Counted from the first letter of the stretch, positions 16,780-24,341 are shown. The stretch: 64,000 bases of DNA from Polaromonas sp. (GCF_012927485.1 NZ_JABBPC010000020.1:62001-126000); one strand, 5' to 3'. The notes: generated by a model from the sequence alone, not told the origin. Program-made: numbers and translations.

Positions 16780-17153
16780 GCAGGCGCCCTTTCCGGCTTG
16801 ATGCCGCTGCCAAGGATAACCCGGTTCTTTCGCGTATCGTTGGCCGCAGCCGCGTTGAACCCGGGCGCGACAGGGTCGGCAATGGCGTCTGATTCATAGC
16901 CCATCCCCTTGCGGGGACCATACTGGAGGTTGTGTCCAATCATGCGCTGCAACTCGCCGTAGCCGGTAGCCAGTGCGTTGTCGTAGGCCGCAAAATTCAG
17001 GTCAGCCCCGGAAACCGACTCAAACACCGGAGGACTGCCGTGACCTTCAAGAATTCGCCAGCGAAATTCGCCAGGGCCAGTTTCTTCAACCGTCAGGGCC
17101 AATGTACGCAAGGTTGCGTGGAGTTGCGCTTTAACCAGCATGGGATAACTCAT
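16776..17153 (-). CDS. Conserved-looking hypothetical protein
   Basis: A 125-residue protein. The start MSYPMLVKAQ is preferred over an upstream frame because AAAAGGACC lies about 8-10 bases before it. The N-terminal half looks like a small alpha/beta domain (LHATLRTLALTVEETGPGEF, then WRILEGHG), while the C-terminal part is Gly/Ala-rich and polar. No signal peptide, membrane helix or catalytic motif is recognised. It overlaps the 57-residue gene by 4 bp and appears to form a two-gene operon with it. Function is unknown. Confidence 0.55.
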   Translation of the reverse strand: MSYPMLVKAQLHATLRTLALTVEETGPGEFRWRILEGHGSPPVFESVSGADLNFAAYDNALATGYGELQRMIGHNLQYGPRKGMGYESDAIADPVAPGFNAAAANDTRKNRVILGSGIKPERAPA

Positions 17154-17723
17154 GAAACAAGGTCCTTTTAAAATGCCCGTCATATCAAATGCCTGCTGAA
17201 TCAATGGACCCTATCAGTCCAGCAGGGGATTTGCAGATAAACCATCTCACCTATTGGAGTGCGCCGCGGATGAGAATACTGCTCCAAGCGGCGTGATTAT
17301 TACTGGATTCATCGTCACTAATAGCGCTAATTTTTTATAGCCCGACCGCCAGAAAGAGCAGCTACAAGTTACTGTTTAGTTTATTCATCAGGCGTCAATG
17401 CACGGTAGTGTTTTCATCCGCGATGCGATGTAAGACAAGACCGATAACGGCCACTTGTGGTCAGCCAAAGTAAGACCCCGACTGACCTCTTCGACGCCAA
17501 TGCCAGATGATGTAGCATCAATGCCTTGGCGACTTGTCTCTCTTTGGCGTCCGCAAAATATCGGGTTGCCGCACAACATCAGGGTCAAGAAAACCCATAC
17601 CTTGTGGCTTACAGCGCTGTGTAAATGGGGGCCAGCTCAGTTACTGAACCTAATCTAGATTTTTTTCTCAACCACCGCGTTGTTGTTGTGCCAACAATCG
17701 CATTTGCATTCTCAGGAGATTTC
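17154..17723. other. Intergenic region between divergent small genes
   Basis: About 570 bp, presumably with the promoters of the flanking genes. It is AT-richer than its surroundings near 17290-17390. I see no convincing gene, repeat or RNA. Confidence 0.4.
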
Positions 17724-18329
17724 ATGTCCCTATCCCCAGCGGCTCTTTTGTCCATTCAGCAAGCAGGCCAGGGGCTTCATGCAGCTCGCCAGGCTGTGGC
17801 GGATGCAGTCCAGACCAATGCAGAGCGGGTGGTCGCCTATGTGGCGAGCCAACCGTTCAGTCCCGAAAACGATCTGGCCTACACAAAGCTGCGTTCTGCG
17901 GCACGGCTGTCCCACGAACTGCAGGCCATGGAAGAGCAGCTGAAGGTTCTCTATATCTCTGCCGCTGAACTAATGACGCCAGAAAGTCCGATCCTGGTCG
18001 CCTTGCCAAACCATGGAGGACATGCCAGGCCGCGCGCGGTTAAAAGCAACGAAGGCGCAGAAGATGCAATTGTCAAGCCGACAGCGTCGAGCCTGCTGAA
18101 GCGCCAGAACGTCAAATCGGGTCAGCCGCAACGTCTGAGCCATAACGATGAAAAGGTGTTGGGCTATCTGAAGAGCGTGCTGGATCGGCGTAGCTGGAAA
18201 TCGTTGACCCAAGCCACAATTGCCAAGATGGCGGGAATTCCGGTGGGCTCGGTCGGGCTGGCTCTGCGCAGGTTGGTTGCAGGGGGCGCGGTGCGAGAAG
18301 GAAATAAAGGGACCTATCGTTTGTTGTAA
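17724..18329 (+). CDS. Protein with C-terminal winged-helix DNA-binding region
   Basis: A 201-residue protein starting at ATG 17724, preceded by AGGAGA; an in-frame extension upstream lacks a ribosome-binding site. Residues about 5-85 are helical (IQQAGQGLHAARQAVADAVQ) and may dimerise. A Pro/Ala/Lys-rich linker follows. The last 65 residues form a winged helix: LTQATIAKMAGIPVGSVGLALRRL is the helix-turn-helix and EGNKGTYRLL the wing. This suggests a transcription factor. No partner gene lies close by, and target and ligand are unknown. Confidence 0.6.
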   Translation: MSLSPAALLSIQQAGQGLHAARQAVADAVQTNAERVVAYVASQPFSPENDLAYTKLRSAARLSHELQAMEEQLKVLYISAAELMTPESPILVALPNHGGHARPRAVKSNEGAEDAIVKPTASSLLKRQNVKSGQPQRLSHNDEKVLGYLKSVLDRRSWKSLTQATIAKMAGIPVGSVGLALRRLVAGGAVREGNKGTYRLL

Positions 18330-18767
18330 AACGTGTATCTGCCAATCACGATTTCAGGCACTGGACGCGACGGACCGATGAGCCGCCCCGTTTGCACTGA
18401 CTCCAGCGTTTCAGCTCCCTGAAATTATCTAGCCGTTCTTGAACTCAGACCAACCGTATCTGGGCTGCGTTGTCTCCGATTTGGCGGCTGGCATGCGAGA
18501 CAGTCCAGTCGGTACTGAGGGTTGTCAAACAAAAGGTTTACTTTGGTGATAGATAACGAAAATCCGGTCAGCTCGCAAAGAGAAATTAAACAGCCATCGA
18601 AGCACCCCCCTGGGCGCAGCACTGCTCGCGCCTTACTCTCAAAGGCGCATGAATCGTCAAGATTCACCCATAAGTTACTTCCCAAGTCCCCCTCTGCTCC
18701 CCAACCCTCGTGTGAGAACTTGACGACACATGAGGGCGCCCTCGCCGCTCGCCATATCGCCCCCGCC
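18330..18767. other. Intergenic region between convergent genes
   Basis: About 440 bp between the winged-helix gene and the end of the minus-strand unknown gene. The open frames here look like non-coding shadows. No clear terminator hairpin with a T-run was seen. Confidence 0.4.
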
Positions 18768-19439
18768 TTACAGCTCGGAGGCTGATTTTTCATCGACATT
18801 GATTTCAAGCTCAGACAAGATCTCAAGCGATTCGTCGGCCAGAACCTTGCAACTCTGAAAGCCAAAAAGACACGCGTCGCGAGCATCCAGCAAGGCTTGG
18901 ATTTCTTTTCGGTAGAGGCGGACGAGCGATTCCACCACGGCATCAACATCAGCGTTGTCGGTGGATACGGTCAGCTGGCCAAGCAAATCTGCGGTGGTTT
19001 GGGCCGAAAGCATCAAATCACCCGTCACCCAACTATTGACCGTGAATAGGCTGGTGGGCAGGCCCTTGGCATCAAAGCCAATGCCCAGCAAGTGTCTAGT
19101 ATTGAAGTCGCCCGCTGGATCGCCTAAGAGTTTGGCGAACTGGATTTCCCTCGCCGAGCGCAGGCTGCGGGACCAGAGCCTTCTCCGCGCGAACAGGTGG
19201 ATGTGCCCGTGCTCGCCAGAACCCGTCCGATCCTCGGGTGCATGAGAGTGATAGAACCACTGAAAGCCACTCTCTGAGTCGATCGCATCGTCTTCCGGAT
19301 AATGCGCCCATTGCTTGGGCGGCTGCCCAGCCAACAGGCTTCCAAGGAGATGCTCCCTGCGCTGCGCCAGATCCGCATAGATTTCAAGCAGACGCAGACT
19401 TGCGGCGCGCGTGGAGACGCTCGATGCCTGTTTCGCCAT
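18768..19439 (-). CDS. Hypothetical protein, DUF6969-like, partner of Cys-rich peptide
   Basis: A 223-residue soluble protein. The middle part carries a histidine cluster, FYHSHAP then EHGHIHLF (about residues 62-85), followed by LLGIGFDAKGLPTSLFTVNSWVTGD. This resembles the family I recall as DUF6969, which is not certain. The histidines could bind metal. It lies 20 bp downstream of the secreted Lys-Cys-repeat peptide gene in the same orientation, so the two are probably co-transcribed. One hypothesis is a maturation or metal-loading partner for that peptide. No signal peptide is seen. Confidence 0.6.
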   Translation of the reverse strand: MAKQASSVSTRAASLRLLEIYADLAQRREHLLGSLLAGQPPKQWAHYPEDDAIDSESGFQWFYHSHAPEDRTGSGEHGHIHLFARRRLWSRSLRSAREIQFAKLLGDPAGDFNTRHLLGIGFDAKGLPTSLFTVNSWVTGDLMLSAQTTADLLGQLTVSTDNADVDAVVESLVRLYRKEIQALLDARDACLFGFQSCKVLADESLEILSELEINVDEKSASEL

Positions 19440-19459
19440 CCCGTTTCACGACACTCTGA

Positions 19460-19738
19460 TCAGTTTTTGACCGCGCATTTTGCGCCACATTTGGGAGCGC
19501 ATTTGGGAGCGCATTTGGGAGCGCATTTGGCGTCCTTCATTGCTTTGTTTGCTCCGCACTTAGGACTTTTCATGTGCTTCTTGGCGCCAGCTTTTACGTT
19601 GCATTTCGCCCCGCACTTTGACATGCCGGCCTTGGACTGGCACTTCACAGGATCTTTCATATCTTGAGCAGCGGCGGGCAACGACAAGGTTGCAGCCGTC
19701 AGAGCCGCGAGAGTGGCGAACTTTAAAGATGTCTTCAT
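19460..19738 (-). CDS. Secreted cysteine-rich Lys-Cys-repeat peptide
   Basis: A 92-residue precursor. The first 24 residues are a clear signal peptide ending LPAAAQ. The mature part of about 68 residues holds nine cysteines, every one directly preceded by lysine, with CAPK repeated three times and CGAK repeated twice. Such a pattern suggests a periplasmic metal-binding or thiol-buffer peptide, loosely like the low-complexity copper-binding bufferin-type precursors, but no DUF692 maturase is nearby. AAGGAA precedes the ATG. It is divergent from the cytochrome c gene and upstream of the DUF6969-like gene. Function is inferred from composition. Confidence 0.72.
   Translation of the reverse strand: MKTSLKFATLAALTAATLSLPAAAQDMKDPVKCQSKAGMSKCGAKCNVKAGAKKHMKSPKCGANKAMKDAKCAPKCAPKCAPKCGAKCAVKN
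19488..19523. repeat. Three perfect 12-bp tandem repeats
   Basis: Three identical copies of CATTTGGGAGCG encode the CAPK units of the cysteine-rich peptide on the minus strand. A fourth partial copy follows. The identity at DNA level points to recent duplication. Confidence 0.9.
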
Positions 19739-19827
19739 GGGGTTTCCTTGATGGTGTTTGGATATGAGGCGCTGCTGGCGTCCTCGAGAGCTAAGAGGGG
19801 CCGTTTCATGGATTGGGTTCGCGAAGA

Positions 19828-19845
19828 CGTAAATATTTCTTTACG
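19828..19845. promoter_or_regulatory. Palindrome CGTAAA-N6-TTTACG in divergent promoter region
   Basis: A perfect 6-bp inverted repeat with a 6-bp spacer sits roughly midway between the divergent starts of the cysteine-rich peptide gene and the cytochrome c gene. This is a suitable place for an operator controlling both. The binding protein is unknown. Confidence 0.4.
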
Positions 19846-19963
19846 ACCTCGGGTGTAAGAAATCGCCGCCCGACGCGCCCCATGAAAATAGTTGGCTTTC
19901 TGCGAACCGTTTTGACGACTCGCCACCTCTTAGTCGAGGAATCGCCCAAAACCAAGGACCGCC

Positions 19964-20383
19964 ATGCCTAAAACCACCCTAGCTTTGCTTATTGCCCTTT
20001 TCGTTGCCGCCCCCGCCGCCTTCGCGGCCGACGACGCGGGAGCTCTAATCACCCGGCCCGCGGGATACAAGCCTATAGCCGGGGACGCCAGGCTCGGAGA
20101 AAAGCTCTTCAACGACGTCAAGCTGTCCACCAACGGCATGTCATGCGCGACCTGCCACGCCAACCATGGCGCCTTCCAAGCCAGTTTCGCCAAACCCTAT
20201 CCGCATACCGTGGCGATGGCCAAGGAGCAATTTGGACGCAAAACGGTTTATCTGGACGAAATGATCCAAGGCTGCATGGTCATGCCCATGGCCGCCAAGC
20301 CCCTGGCTTGGGATTCCAAGGAGCTCGCCGGTCTCGTGGCTTACCTCCAAGTTCAACAAAAGTCTTTCAAACCATCCCACTAA
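19964..20383 (+). CDS. Periplasmic class I c-type cytochrome
   Basis: A 139-residue protein with a signal peptide (cleavage near AAFAAD) and one haem-attachment motif, CATCH, at about residues 64-68. Methionines in GCMVMPMAAK could provide the distal haem ligand. The C-terminal helix ELAGLVAYLQ is typical of this fold. It begins a plus-strand run with a periplasmic thioredoxin and CcdA, proteins that supply reductant to the periplasm, including for cytochrome c assembly. AAGGACC precedes the ATG. Its electron partner is unknown. Confidence 0.85.
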   Translation: MPKTTLALLIALFVAAPAAFAADDAGALITRPAGYKPIAGDARLGEKLFNDVKLSTNGMSCATCHANHGAFQASFAKPYPHTVAMAKEQFGRKTVYLDEMIQGCMVMPMAAKPLAWDSKELAGLVAYLQVQQKSFKPSH

Positions 20384-20410
20384 CGCCCACCCACTTTTAG
20401 GAGTCTCCTC

Positions 20411-20797
20411 ATGAATTTCGTAAAAACCACCGTTCTGATCGCCCTGTCCTCGCTAATGTCCTTGGCGATGGCAGGAGAGATCAAGCCTTTCAACCAAAAG
20501 GACTTCGACACTCTCACGTCTTCCGGCAAATCCGTCGTCCTCGATATCAGCGCAACGTGGTGCCCGACCTGCAAGGAACAAAAGCCCATCATCGACGGAC
20601 TCATGAAGCGGCCGGCCTACAAGGACGTGACGCTCATGACCATCGACTTCGACGCCAACAAGCCCACGTTGAAAAAGTTCAAGGTGACCATGCAAAGCAC
20701 GCTTGTGGCCTTCAAGGGCGTTAAGGAAGTCGGCCGCTCCGTTGGCGACACCTCACAGGAAGGACTTGAAAGCTTGATCAAAAAGTCGGCCAACTAA
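20411..20797 (+). CDS. Periplasmic thioredoxin-like protein
   Basis: A 128-residue protein with a signal sequence or anchor (residues 1-21) and a thioredoxin domain. The active site ATWCPTCKEQKP has the CxxC pair, about residue 55, and the strand LMTIDFDANKP follows. A strong AGGAG ribosome-binding site precedes the ATG. It overlaps the ccdA-like gene by one base (TAATG), so the two are coupled. CcdA-type proteins move electrons from cytoplasmic thioredoxin to such periplasmic thioredoxins; together they look like a small DsbD-like reductive relay. The final target may be the cysteine-rich peptide or the cytochrome, but that is inference. Confidence 0.85.
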   Translation: MNFVKTTVLIALSSLMSLAMAGEIKPFNQKDFDTLTSSGKSVVLDISATWCPTCKEQKPIIDGLMKRPAYKDVTLMTIDFDANKPTLKKFKVTMQSTLVAFKGVKEVGRSVGDTSQEGLESLIKKSAN

Positions 20798-21525
20798 TGG
20801 AATTTGGACTGGGCGCCTACAGCTTTGGGTTTCTGGCGGGGCTGCTTTCGACGCTCTCGCCGTGCGTGCTGCCCATCATCCCCATCCTGCTTGGGTCGGC
20901 GACCAACGCCCACCCTAGGGCGCCCTTGGCTTTGGCGGGAGGCCTCGCCATTTCCTATGCAGTCATCGGCACGACTCTGGCGTGGGCCGGGTCGGCTCTG
21001 GATATCGACGCCTCAATATTCCGAAATGTCGGAGCCGTCATCCTGGGACTGCTGGGCCTGGTGCTGATCTCGGGCAGCTTGCAGCAACGCTTCGCCTCGG
21101 CGACCTCCAGCCTCGGCGATGCCGGAAACAATCTGATCTCGCGCATGCGCTTGGACGGCCTGTGGGGGCAATTCGCCATCGGCCTCGTTTTAGGCATCGT
21201 GTGGAGCCCCTGCGTGGGCCCCACATTGGGCGCTGCAGTCGTTTTGGCGAGCCAGGGCTCCCACCTGCCGCAGGTTGCATTGCTCATGGGCATTTTCGGC
21301 TTGGGCGCGGCCTTGCCGGTGGTAGCCTTGGCCTACGTCTCTCGCGGTGCCATGATGAAGATGCGCGGCAAACTTGTGCAAGCGGGCAAGACCGGCAAGA
21401 TGATTCTTGGCACGATCATGATCGCCTTGGCCGTCATGATCCTCTCGGGGGCGGACAAACCGATCGAGACTTGGCTGGTGGATCACTCGCCTGCCTGGCT
21501 CACGAAATTGACAACTCGCTTCTAG
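20797..21525 (+). CDS. CcdA-family transmembrane thiol electron carrier
   Basis: A 242-residue inner-membrane protein with six or more helices. The two redox cysteines are in LSTLSPCVLP (helix 1) and IVWSPCVGP (helix 4), each followed by proline as in the CcdA/DsbD family. It shuttles reducing equivalents across the membrane to the thioredoxin encoded immediately upstream. Its ATG overlaps the thioredoxin stop. The family assignment is strong; what it finally reduces is not shown by the sequence. Confidence 0.9.
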   Translation: MEFGLGAYSFGFLAGLLSTLSPCVLPIIPILLGSATNAHPRAPLALAGGLAISYAVIGTTLAWAGSALDIDASIFRNVGAVILGLLGLVLISGSLQQRFASATSSLGDAGNNLISRMRLDGLWGQFAIGLVLGIVWSPCVGPTLGAAVVLASQGSHLPQVALLMGIFGLGAALPVVALAYVSRGAMMKMRGKLVQAGKTGKMILGTIMIALAVMILSGADKPIETWLVDHSPAWLTKLTTRF

Positions 21526-21562
21526 TCGTTATATCTGTACACCACCCCGAATCGACATCTCC

Positions 21563-22084
21563 ATGCACATTAAAAATTCCAGCATCCTGCGACTTGCCTC
21601 CGCCACAGTTGTGGCAGCCACGCTCGCCTTTGGCGGCACCGCAATGGCCGAACCGCTCAACGTGCAGGCCACCATGGTCCCCAAAGAGCAAATCAAGCTC
21701 GACTTCAAAGATGGCTCGGGACACTTTGTCCTGATGGTACGCCGCGAAGGCACGGCGACTGGGACAGGTCTTCTTAATGAAGCCTCCATCGTCGAATTCG
21801 GCCGCCACGACATCATCCCCGGCGTATCGGGCGACCCGTCGGGCTATCTGGTCGCCACCAAAGGCGAAGGAAACGTGGCCTATATCAAGTGGACCGTGCG
21901 CGCGATCTTTCTGCCGGGCAAGAATGGCAAGCCTGAACTCAACGACAACGGATTCTGGGAAGTCGTTTCCGGCACAGGGAGCTTCAAGGGCCTCAAAGGT
22001 GCCGGGACCCTGCACATCAAATCGGCTAGCCCCACCGATCCCATCTTCATCCTTGACGGCAATTTGGCGCCTTTCCAGCCCTGA
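21563..22084 (+). CDS. Secreted protein of unknown function, possible barrel fold
   Basis: A 173-residue exported protein with a signal peptide ending AMAEP. The C-terminal segment WEVVSGTGSFKGLKGAGTLH has the Gly-rich G-x-G-x-F-x-G-L-x-G pattern found in allene-oxide-cyclase-barrel and dirigent-like proteins, suggesting a small lipocalin-like beta-barrel. No cysteine occurs in the mature part. It lies 37 bp after the CcdA gene in the same direction. A link to the redox island is positional only. Function is unknown. Confidence 0.6.
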   Translation: MHIKNSSILRLASATVVAATLAFGGTAMAEPLNVQATMVPKEQIKLDFKDGSGHFVLMVRREGTATGTGLLNEASIVEFGRHDIIPGVSGDPSGYLVATKGEGNVAYIKWTVRAIFLPGKNGKPELNDNGFWEVVSGTGSFKGLKGAGTLHIKSASPTDPIFILDGNLAPFQP

Positions 22085-22182
22085 CCATGTCTATTTCAAC
22101 TCCCGCGAACTGTTTCGGTGTTATCTCCCCTCTTAGTTACCGAGGGTTGTCCTCACACACCAACGGATCAAAGGAGATTACT

Positions 22183-22392
22183 ATGTTTTACGTCAAAAAT
22201 ATCCCGTCCTGGGAGCGCGTTCTTCGCATCGTCATGGGCCTGATGGCTCTGGGTTTCGCGGCCACAAATTGGGGTGGTTCGGCACTGGCCATCGGCGTAG
22301 GCGTTGTGGGCGCCATGCTATCCATGAGCGGCCTGTTTGGCTTTTGCCCCATGTGTGCAATGGTGGGCCGTAAACTCGACAAAGGAGCCTAA
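22183..22392 (+). CDS. DUF2892 (YgaP-type) small membrane protein
   Basis: A 69-residue protein with two transmembrane helices. The start MFYVKN is chosen because AAGGAGA lies about 6 bases upstream; a longer frame is less likely. NIPSWERVLRIVMG and the C-terminal GLFGFCPMCAMVGRK fit the DUF2892 family, related to the membrane part of the rhodanese YgaP. The CPMC motif could be redox-active or bind metal. Only three bases separate it from the sigma factor gene, so the two are co-transcribed. The family function is unknown; it is often found beside sulfur and thiol genes. Confidence 0.78.
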   Translation: MFYVKNIPSWERVLRIVMGLMALGFAATNWGGSALAIGVGVVGAMLSMSGLFGFCPMCAMVGRKLDKGA

Positions 22393-22395
22393 GCC

Positions 22396-22953
22396 ATGAC
22401 AGTCAGCGGGCCTGAACGAGACAATCTGATATTCGCCGCGCAAACGGGCGATCCCGCTGCCATTGGACGCTTGCTGGTTGTTTGTCAATCGGACGCGCGA
22501 CGCTACGCCCGCCGGCATTGCCAAGTCAGCGACGTGGACGACGCCGTCCAGGAGTCGCTCTTGGTGATCTCCCGCAAAGTTCATGGGCTCAAGGCCGCCG
22601 CGGCCTTCTCTTCATGGCTTTTCACCGTCATCAAGCGCGAATGCCGCAAGCTGGAAAGGGCCATGTTCCGGCACGATCCGCTGGATGAGGATTTGGCAGA
22701 GCATCAGATCGCAAGCAAAAGCGACAACGATCTGCGCATCGACTTGGCCGCAGCCCTCGAATCGCTGCCTGCCCACTACCTTGAAGTGGTACTGCTGCGC
22801 GACTTCGAAGAACTCACCATCGCCGAGATTTCCAAGCGTCTTGGCGAGCCGCCCGGCGCTGTTAAAAGCCGCTTGCACCGGGCCCGCGAGCTGGTGCGCG
22901 AATACATGCTCGGCTCTAACGCTTCGGACAAGAAGCGTCCAATTGAGCACTGA
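22396..22953 (+). CDS. ECF-type RNA polymerase sigma factor
   Basis: A 185-residue sigma70-family factor of the extracytoplasmic function type. Region 2 is seen in DVDDAVQESLLVI and AAFSSWLFTVIKRECRK; region 4 in LPAHYLEVVLLRDFEELTIAEI, followed by the helix-turn-helix GEPPGAVKSRLHRARELV. It directs transcription of a small regulon, perhaps this island. A good ribosome-binding site (AAAGGAG) precedes the ATG. The usual membrane anti-sigma factor is missing; the next gene is a small cysteine-rich protein instead. Confidence 0.88.
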   Translation: MTVSGPERDNLIFAAQTGDPAAIGRLLVVCQSDARRYARRHCQVSDVDDAVQESLLVISRKVHGLKAAAAFSSWLFTVIKRECRKLERAMFRHDPLDEDLAEHQIASKSDNDLRIDLAAALESLPAHYLEVVLLRDFEELTIAEISKRLGEPPGAVKSRLHRARELVREYMLGSNASDKKRPIEH

Positions 22954-22973
22954 TCGAATAGGCTTAAAACGAG

Positions 22974-23225
22974 ATGACAACTTCCTCCACCGGTGGCAAC
23001 GAAATCCAAACGCACTCGACTTTGACGTGCCCCGAATGTGGCCATGCCACCGAGCTTGAAATGCCCATGGACGCCTGCCTGTTTTTCTGCGAATGCGAGG
23101 CCTGCCATGTTTTGATTCGTCCATTGCCAGGCGACTGTTGCGTCTTTTGCAGCTACGGCTCGGCAAAGTGTCCGCCGATGCAAGCAGACCAGCATTGCGG
23201 CTTTCCGTGCGCAGGGGGCACATGA
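22974..23225 (+). CDS. GDCCVxC-domain cysteine-rich protein
   Basis: An 83-residue soluble protein. A CPECG zinc-ribbon-like start (about residues 19-23) is followed by CECEACHVL, then GDCCVFCSYGSAKCPPMQ, which matches the GDCCVxC family name motif. Twelve cysteines suggest zinc or other metal binding, or a thiol switch; some family members are selenoproteins but this one has cysteine. It follows the ECF sigma gene by 20 bp and overlaps the next small frame (ATGA). It may act as a sensor or partner for the sigma factor, which is inference from position. Confidence 0.72.
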   Translation: MTTSSTGGNEIQTHSTLTCPECGHATELEMPMDACLFFCECEACHVLIRPLPGDCCVFCSYGSAKCPPMQADQHCGFPCAGGT

Positions 23226-23347
23226 GAGACTTATGGCGCGCGGCCTGCTCTCGGCACATTGCCCCGAATGCATTGCGAATCTCGCTGGTGATCGGAAATG
23301 TCTTGAACTTGATCAACCAAGGTGGCGCGCATCAAGGACCAGACTAA
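23222..23347 (+). pseudogene. Truncated NrtS-like fragment
   Basis: A 41-residue frame whose ATG overlaps the GDCCVxC gene stop. The stretch NALRISLVIGNVLNLINQGG matches the first membrane helix of the small NrtS-type nitrate/nitrite transport proteins. The second helix, normally following, is absent: the frame stops just before the AraC gene and neither other frame resumes it. It is either a decayed remnant or a shortened peptide still translated by coupling. Confidence 0.5.
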
Positions 23348-24181
23348 ATGCCAGGACCGTTAGACCATTTGCTGACCCAATTTTCCTTGCGGGCGGGCGT
23401 CTTCTACACCGGAAACATCTGCGGCCTTCATGACTTTGAGCGCGATGAAAGGCGCGGGCATTTGCACCTGGTCAAAAACGGTCCCGTTCAGCTCACTGAG
23501 CTTGGAAAAGCCGCCATCGTGATGGATCGACCGACGCTGGTTTTTTTGCCGCGACCGGAAACCCACCGGCTGGTAGCCGATGAGAGAGAGGGGGCCAATG
23601 TTGTCTGCGCGACGGTGCTGCTGGGAGGTGGCGGCCGCAATCCGATCTCCGACTCACTTCCCGACGCCGTCCTGATCGAGTTCGATCAGATGGCTGGAAT
23701 CCACGAGATCCTGGGGCTGATGTTCGACGAGGCCTTCGGCGACCGAAGCGGGAGACAGGCCTTGCTAGACCGGCTTTGCGAAGTTTTGATGATCAAAATG
23801 CTGCGTCATTGTTTGGATCAGGGCATCGCCGCTGGCGGTGCGCTTGCGGGGCTCTCCGATCCCAAGCTCGCCAAAGCCTTGGAGGCGATTCACCGACAAC
23901 CCGCGTACGGCTGGGACCTGCCTGCCATGGCAGCCGAAGCAGGCATGTCCCGCGCGCGTTTTGCTGACTATTTCCGCGCCGTTATCGGAAGGCCGCCAGC
24001 GGACTATTTGGCATCCTGGCGCATCATGCTGGCCCAACGTCTTCTGGCCCGAGGCGTGCCCGCCAAGACGGTAGCTTTGGACGTGGGGTACGGCAGTTCA
24101 AGCGCGCTTCACCGCGCATTTGTTCGAAAATTGGGGGTTTCCCCTTCAGGTTGGTTGCGCGAGCAATCTGAATCGCAGTGA
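23348..24181 (+). CDS. AraC-family transcriptional regulator with cupin-type sensor
   Basis: A 277-residue regulator. Residues about 10-170 form a cupin-like sensor domain (LHLVKNGPVQL, then FLPRPETHRL). The C-terminal 100 residues hold two helix-turn-helix motifs typical of AraC proteins: LPAMAAEAGMSRARFADYF and AKTVALDVGYGSSSALHRAF, followed by GVSPSGWLR. It probably controls the AhpD-like gene downstream, which lies behind a perfect inverted repeat, or other genes of this island. The ATG follows the truncated NrtS frame directly. The ligand is unknown. Confidence 0.85.
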   Translation: MPGPLDHLLTQFSLRAGVFYTGNICGLHDFERDERRGHLHLVKNGPVQLTELGKAAIVMDRPTLVFLPRPETHRLVADEREGANVVCATVLLGGGGRNPISDSLPDAVLIEFDQMAGIHEILGLMFDEAFGDRSGRQALLDRLCEVLMIKMLRHCLDQGIAAGGALAGLSDPKLAKALEAIHRQPAYGWDLPAMAAEAGMSRARFADYFRAVIGRPPADYLASWRIMLAQRLLARGVPAKTVALDVGYGSSSALHRAFVRKLGVSPSGWLREQSESQ

Positions 24182-24276
24182 TCAACACCGCCGAGCGACC
24201 CCTTGTGGACGTTGGGCCAACGGTCTGAGACGATTAACCAACTTTATTGACACTGAATTTCCTAAGATGAAGTTGT

Positions 24277-24310
24277 GTTGATTGCCGGCTCAGTTGAGCC
24301 GGCAATCAAC
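24277..24310. promoter_or_regulatory. Perfect 16-bp inverted repeat upstream of AhpD-like gene
   Basis: GTTGATTGCCGGCTCA (24277-24292) is followed by a 2-bp centre and its exact reverse complement (24295-24310). It lies 32 bp before the AhpD-like start, in the likely 5' untranslated region or promoter. There is no T-run, so it is not a standard terminator. An operator or an RNA hairpin are the main options. Confidence 0.65.
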
Positions 24311-24341
24311 GCATCTCACTCCATCATCCAAGGACCTTTTC

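Noticed and set aside
18425..18949. A 174-codon minus-strand frame overlapping the end of the DUF6969-like gene
   Set aside because: It runs in another frame through the coding sequence of the neighbouring gene, has no ribosome-binding site and an unnatural composition.
19460..19738. A canonical bufferin/DUF2282 copper-binding peptide
   Set aside because: The Lys-Cys repeats are suggestive, but no DUF692 maturase or DUF2063 partner is nearby, so only a loose analogy is kept.
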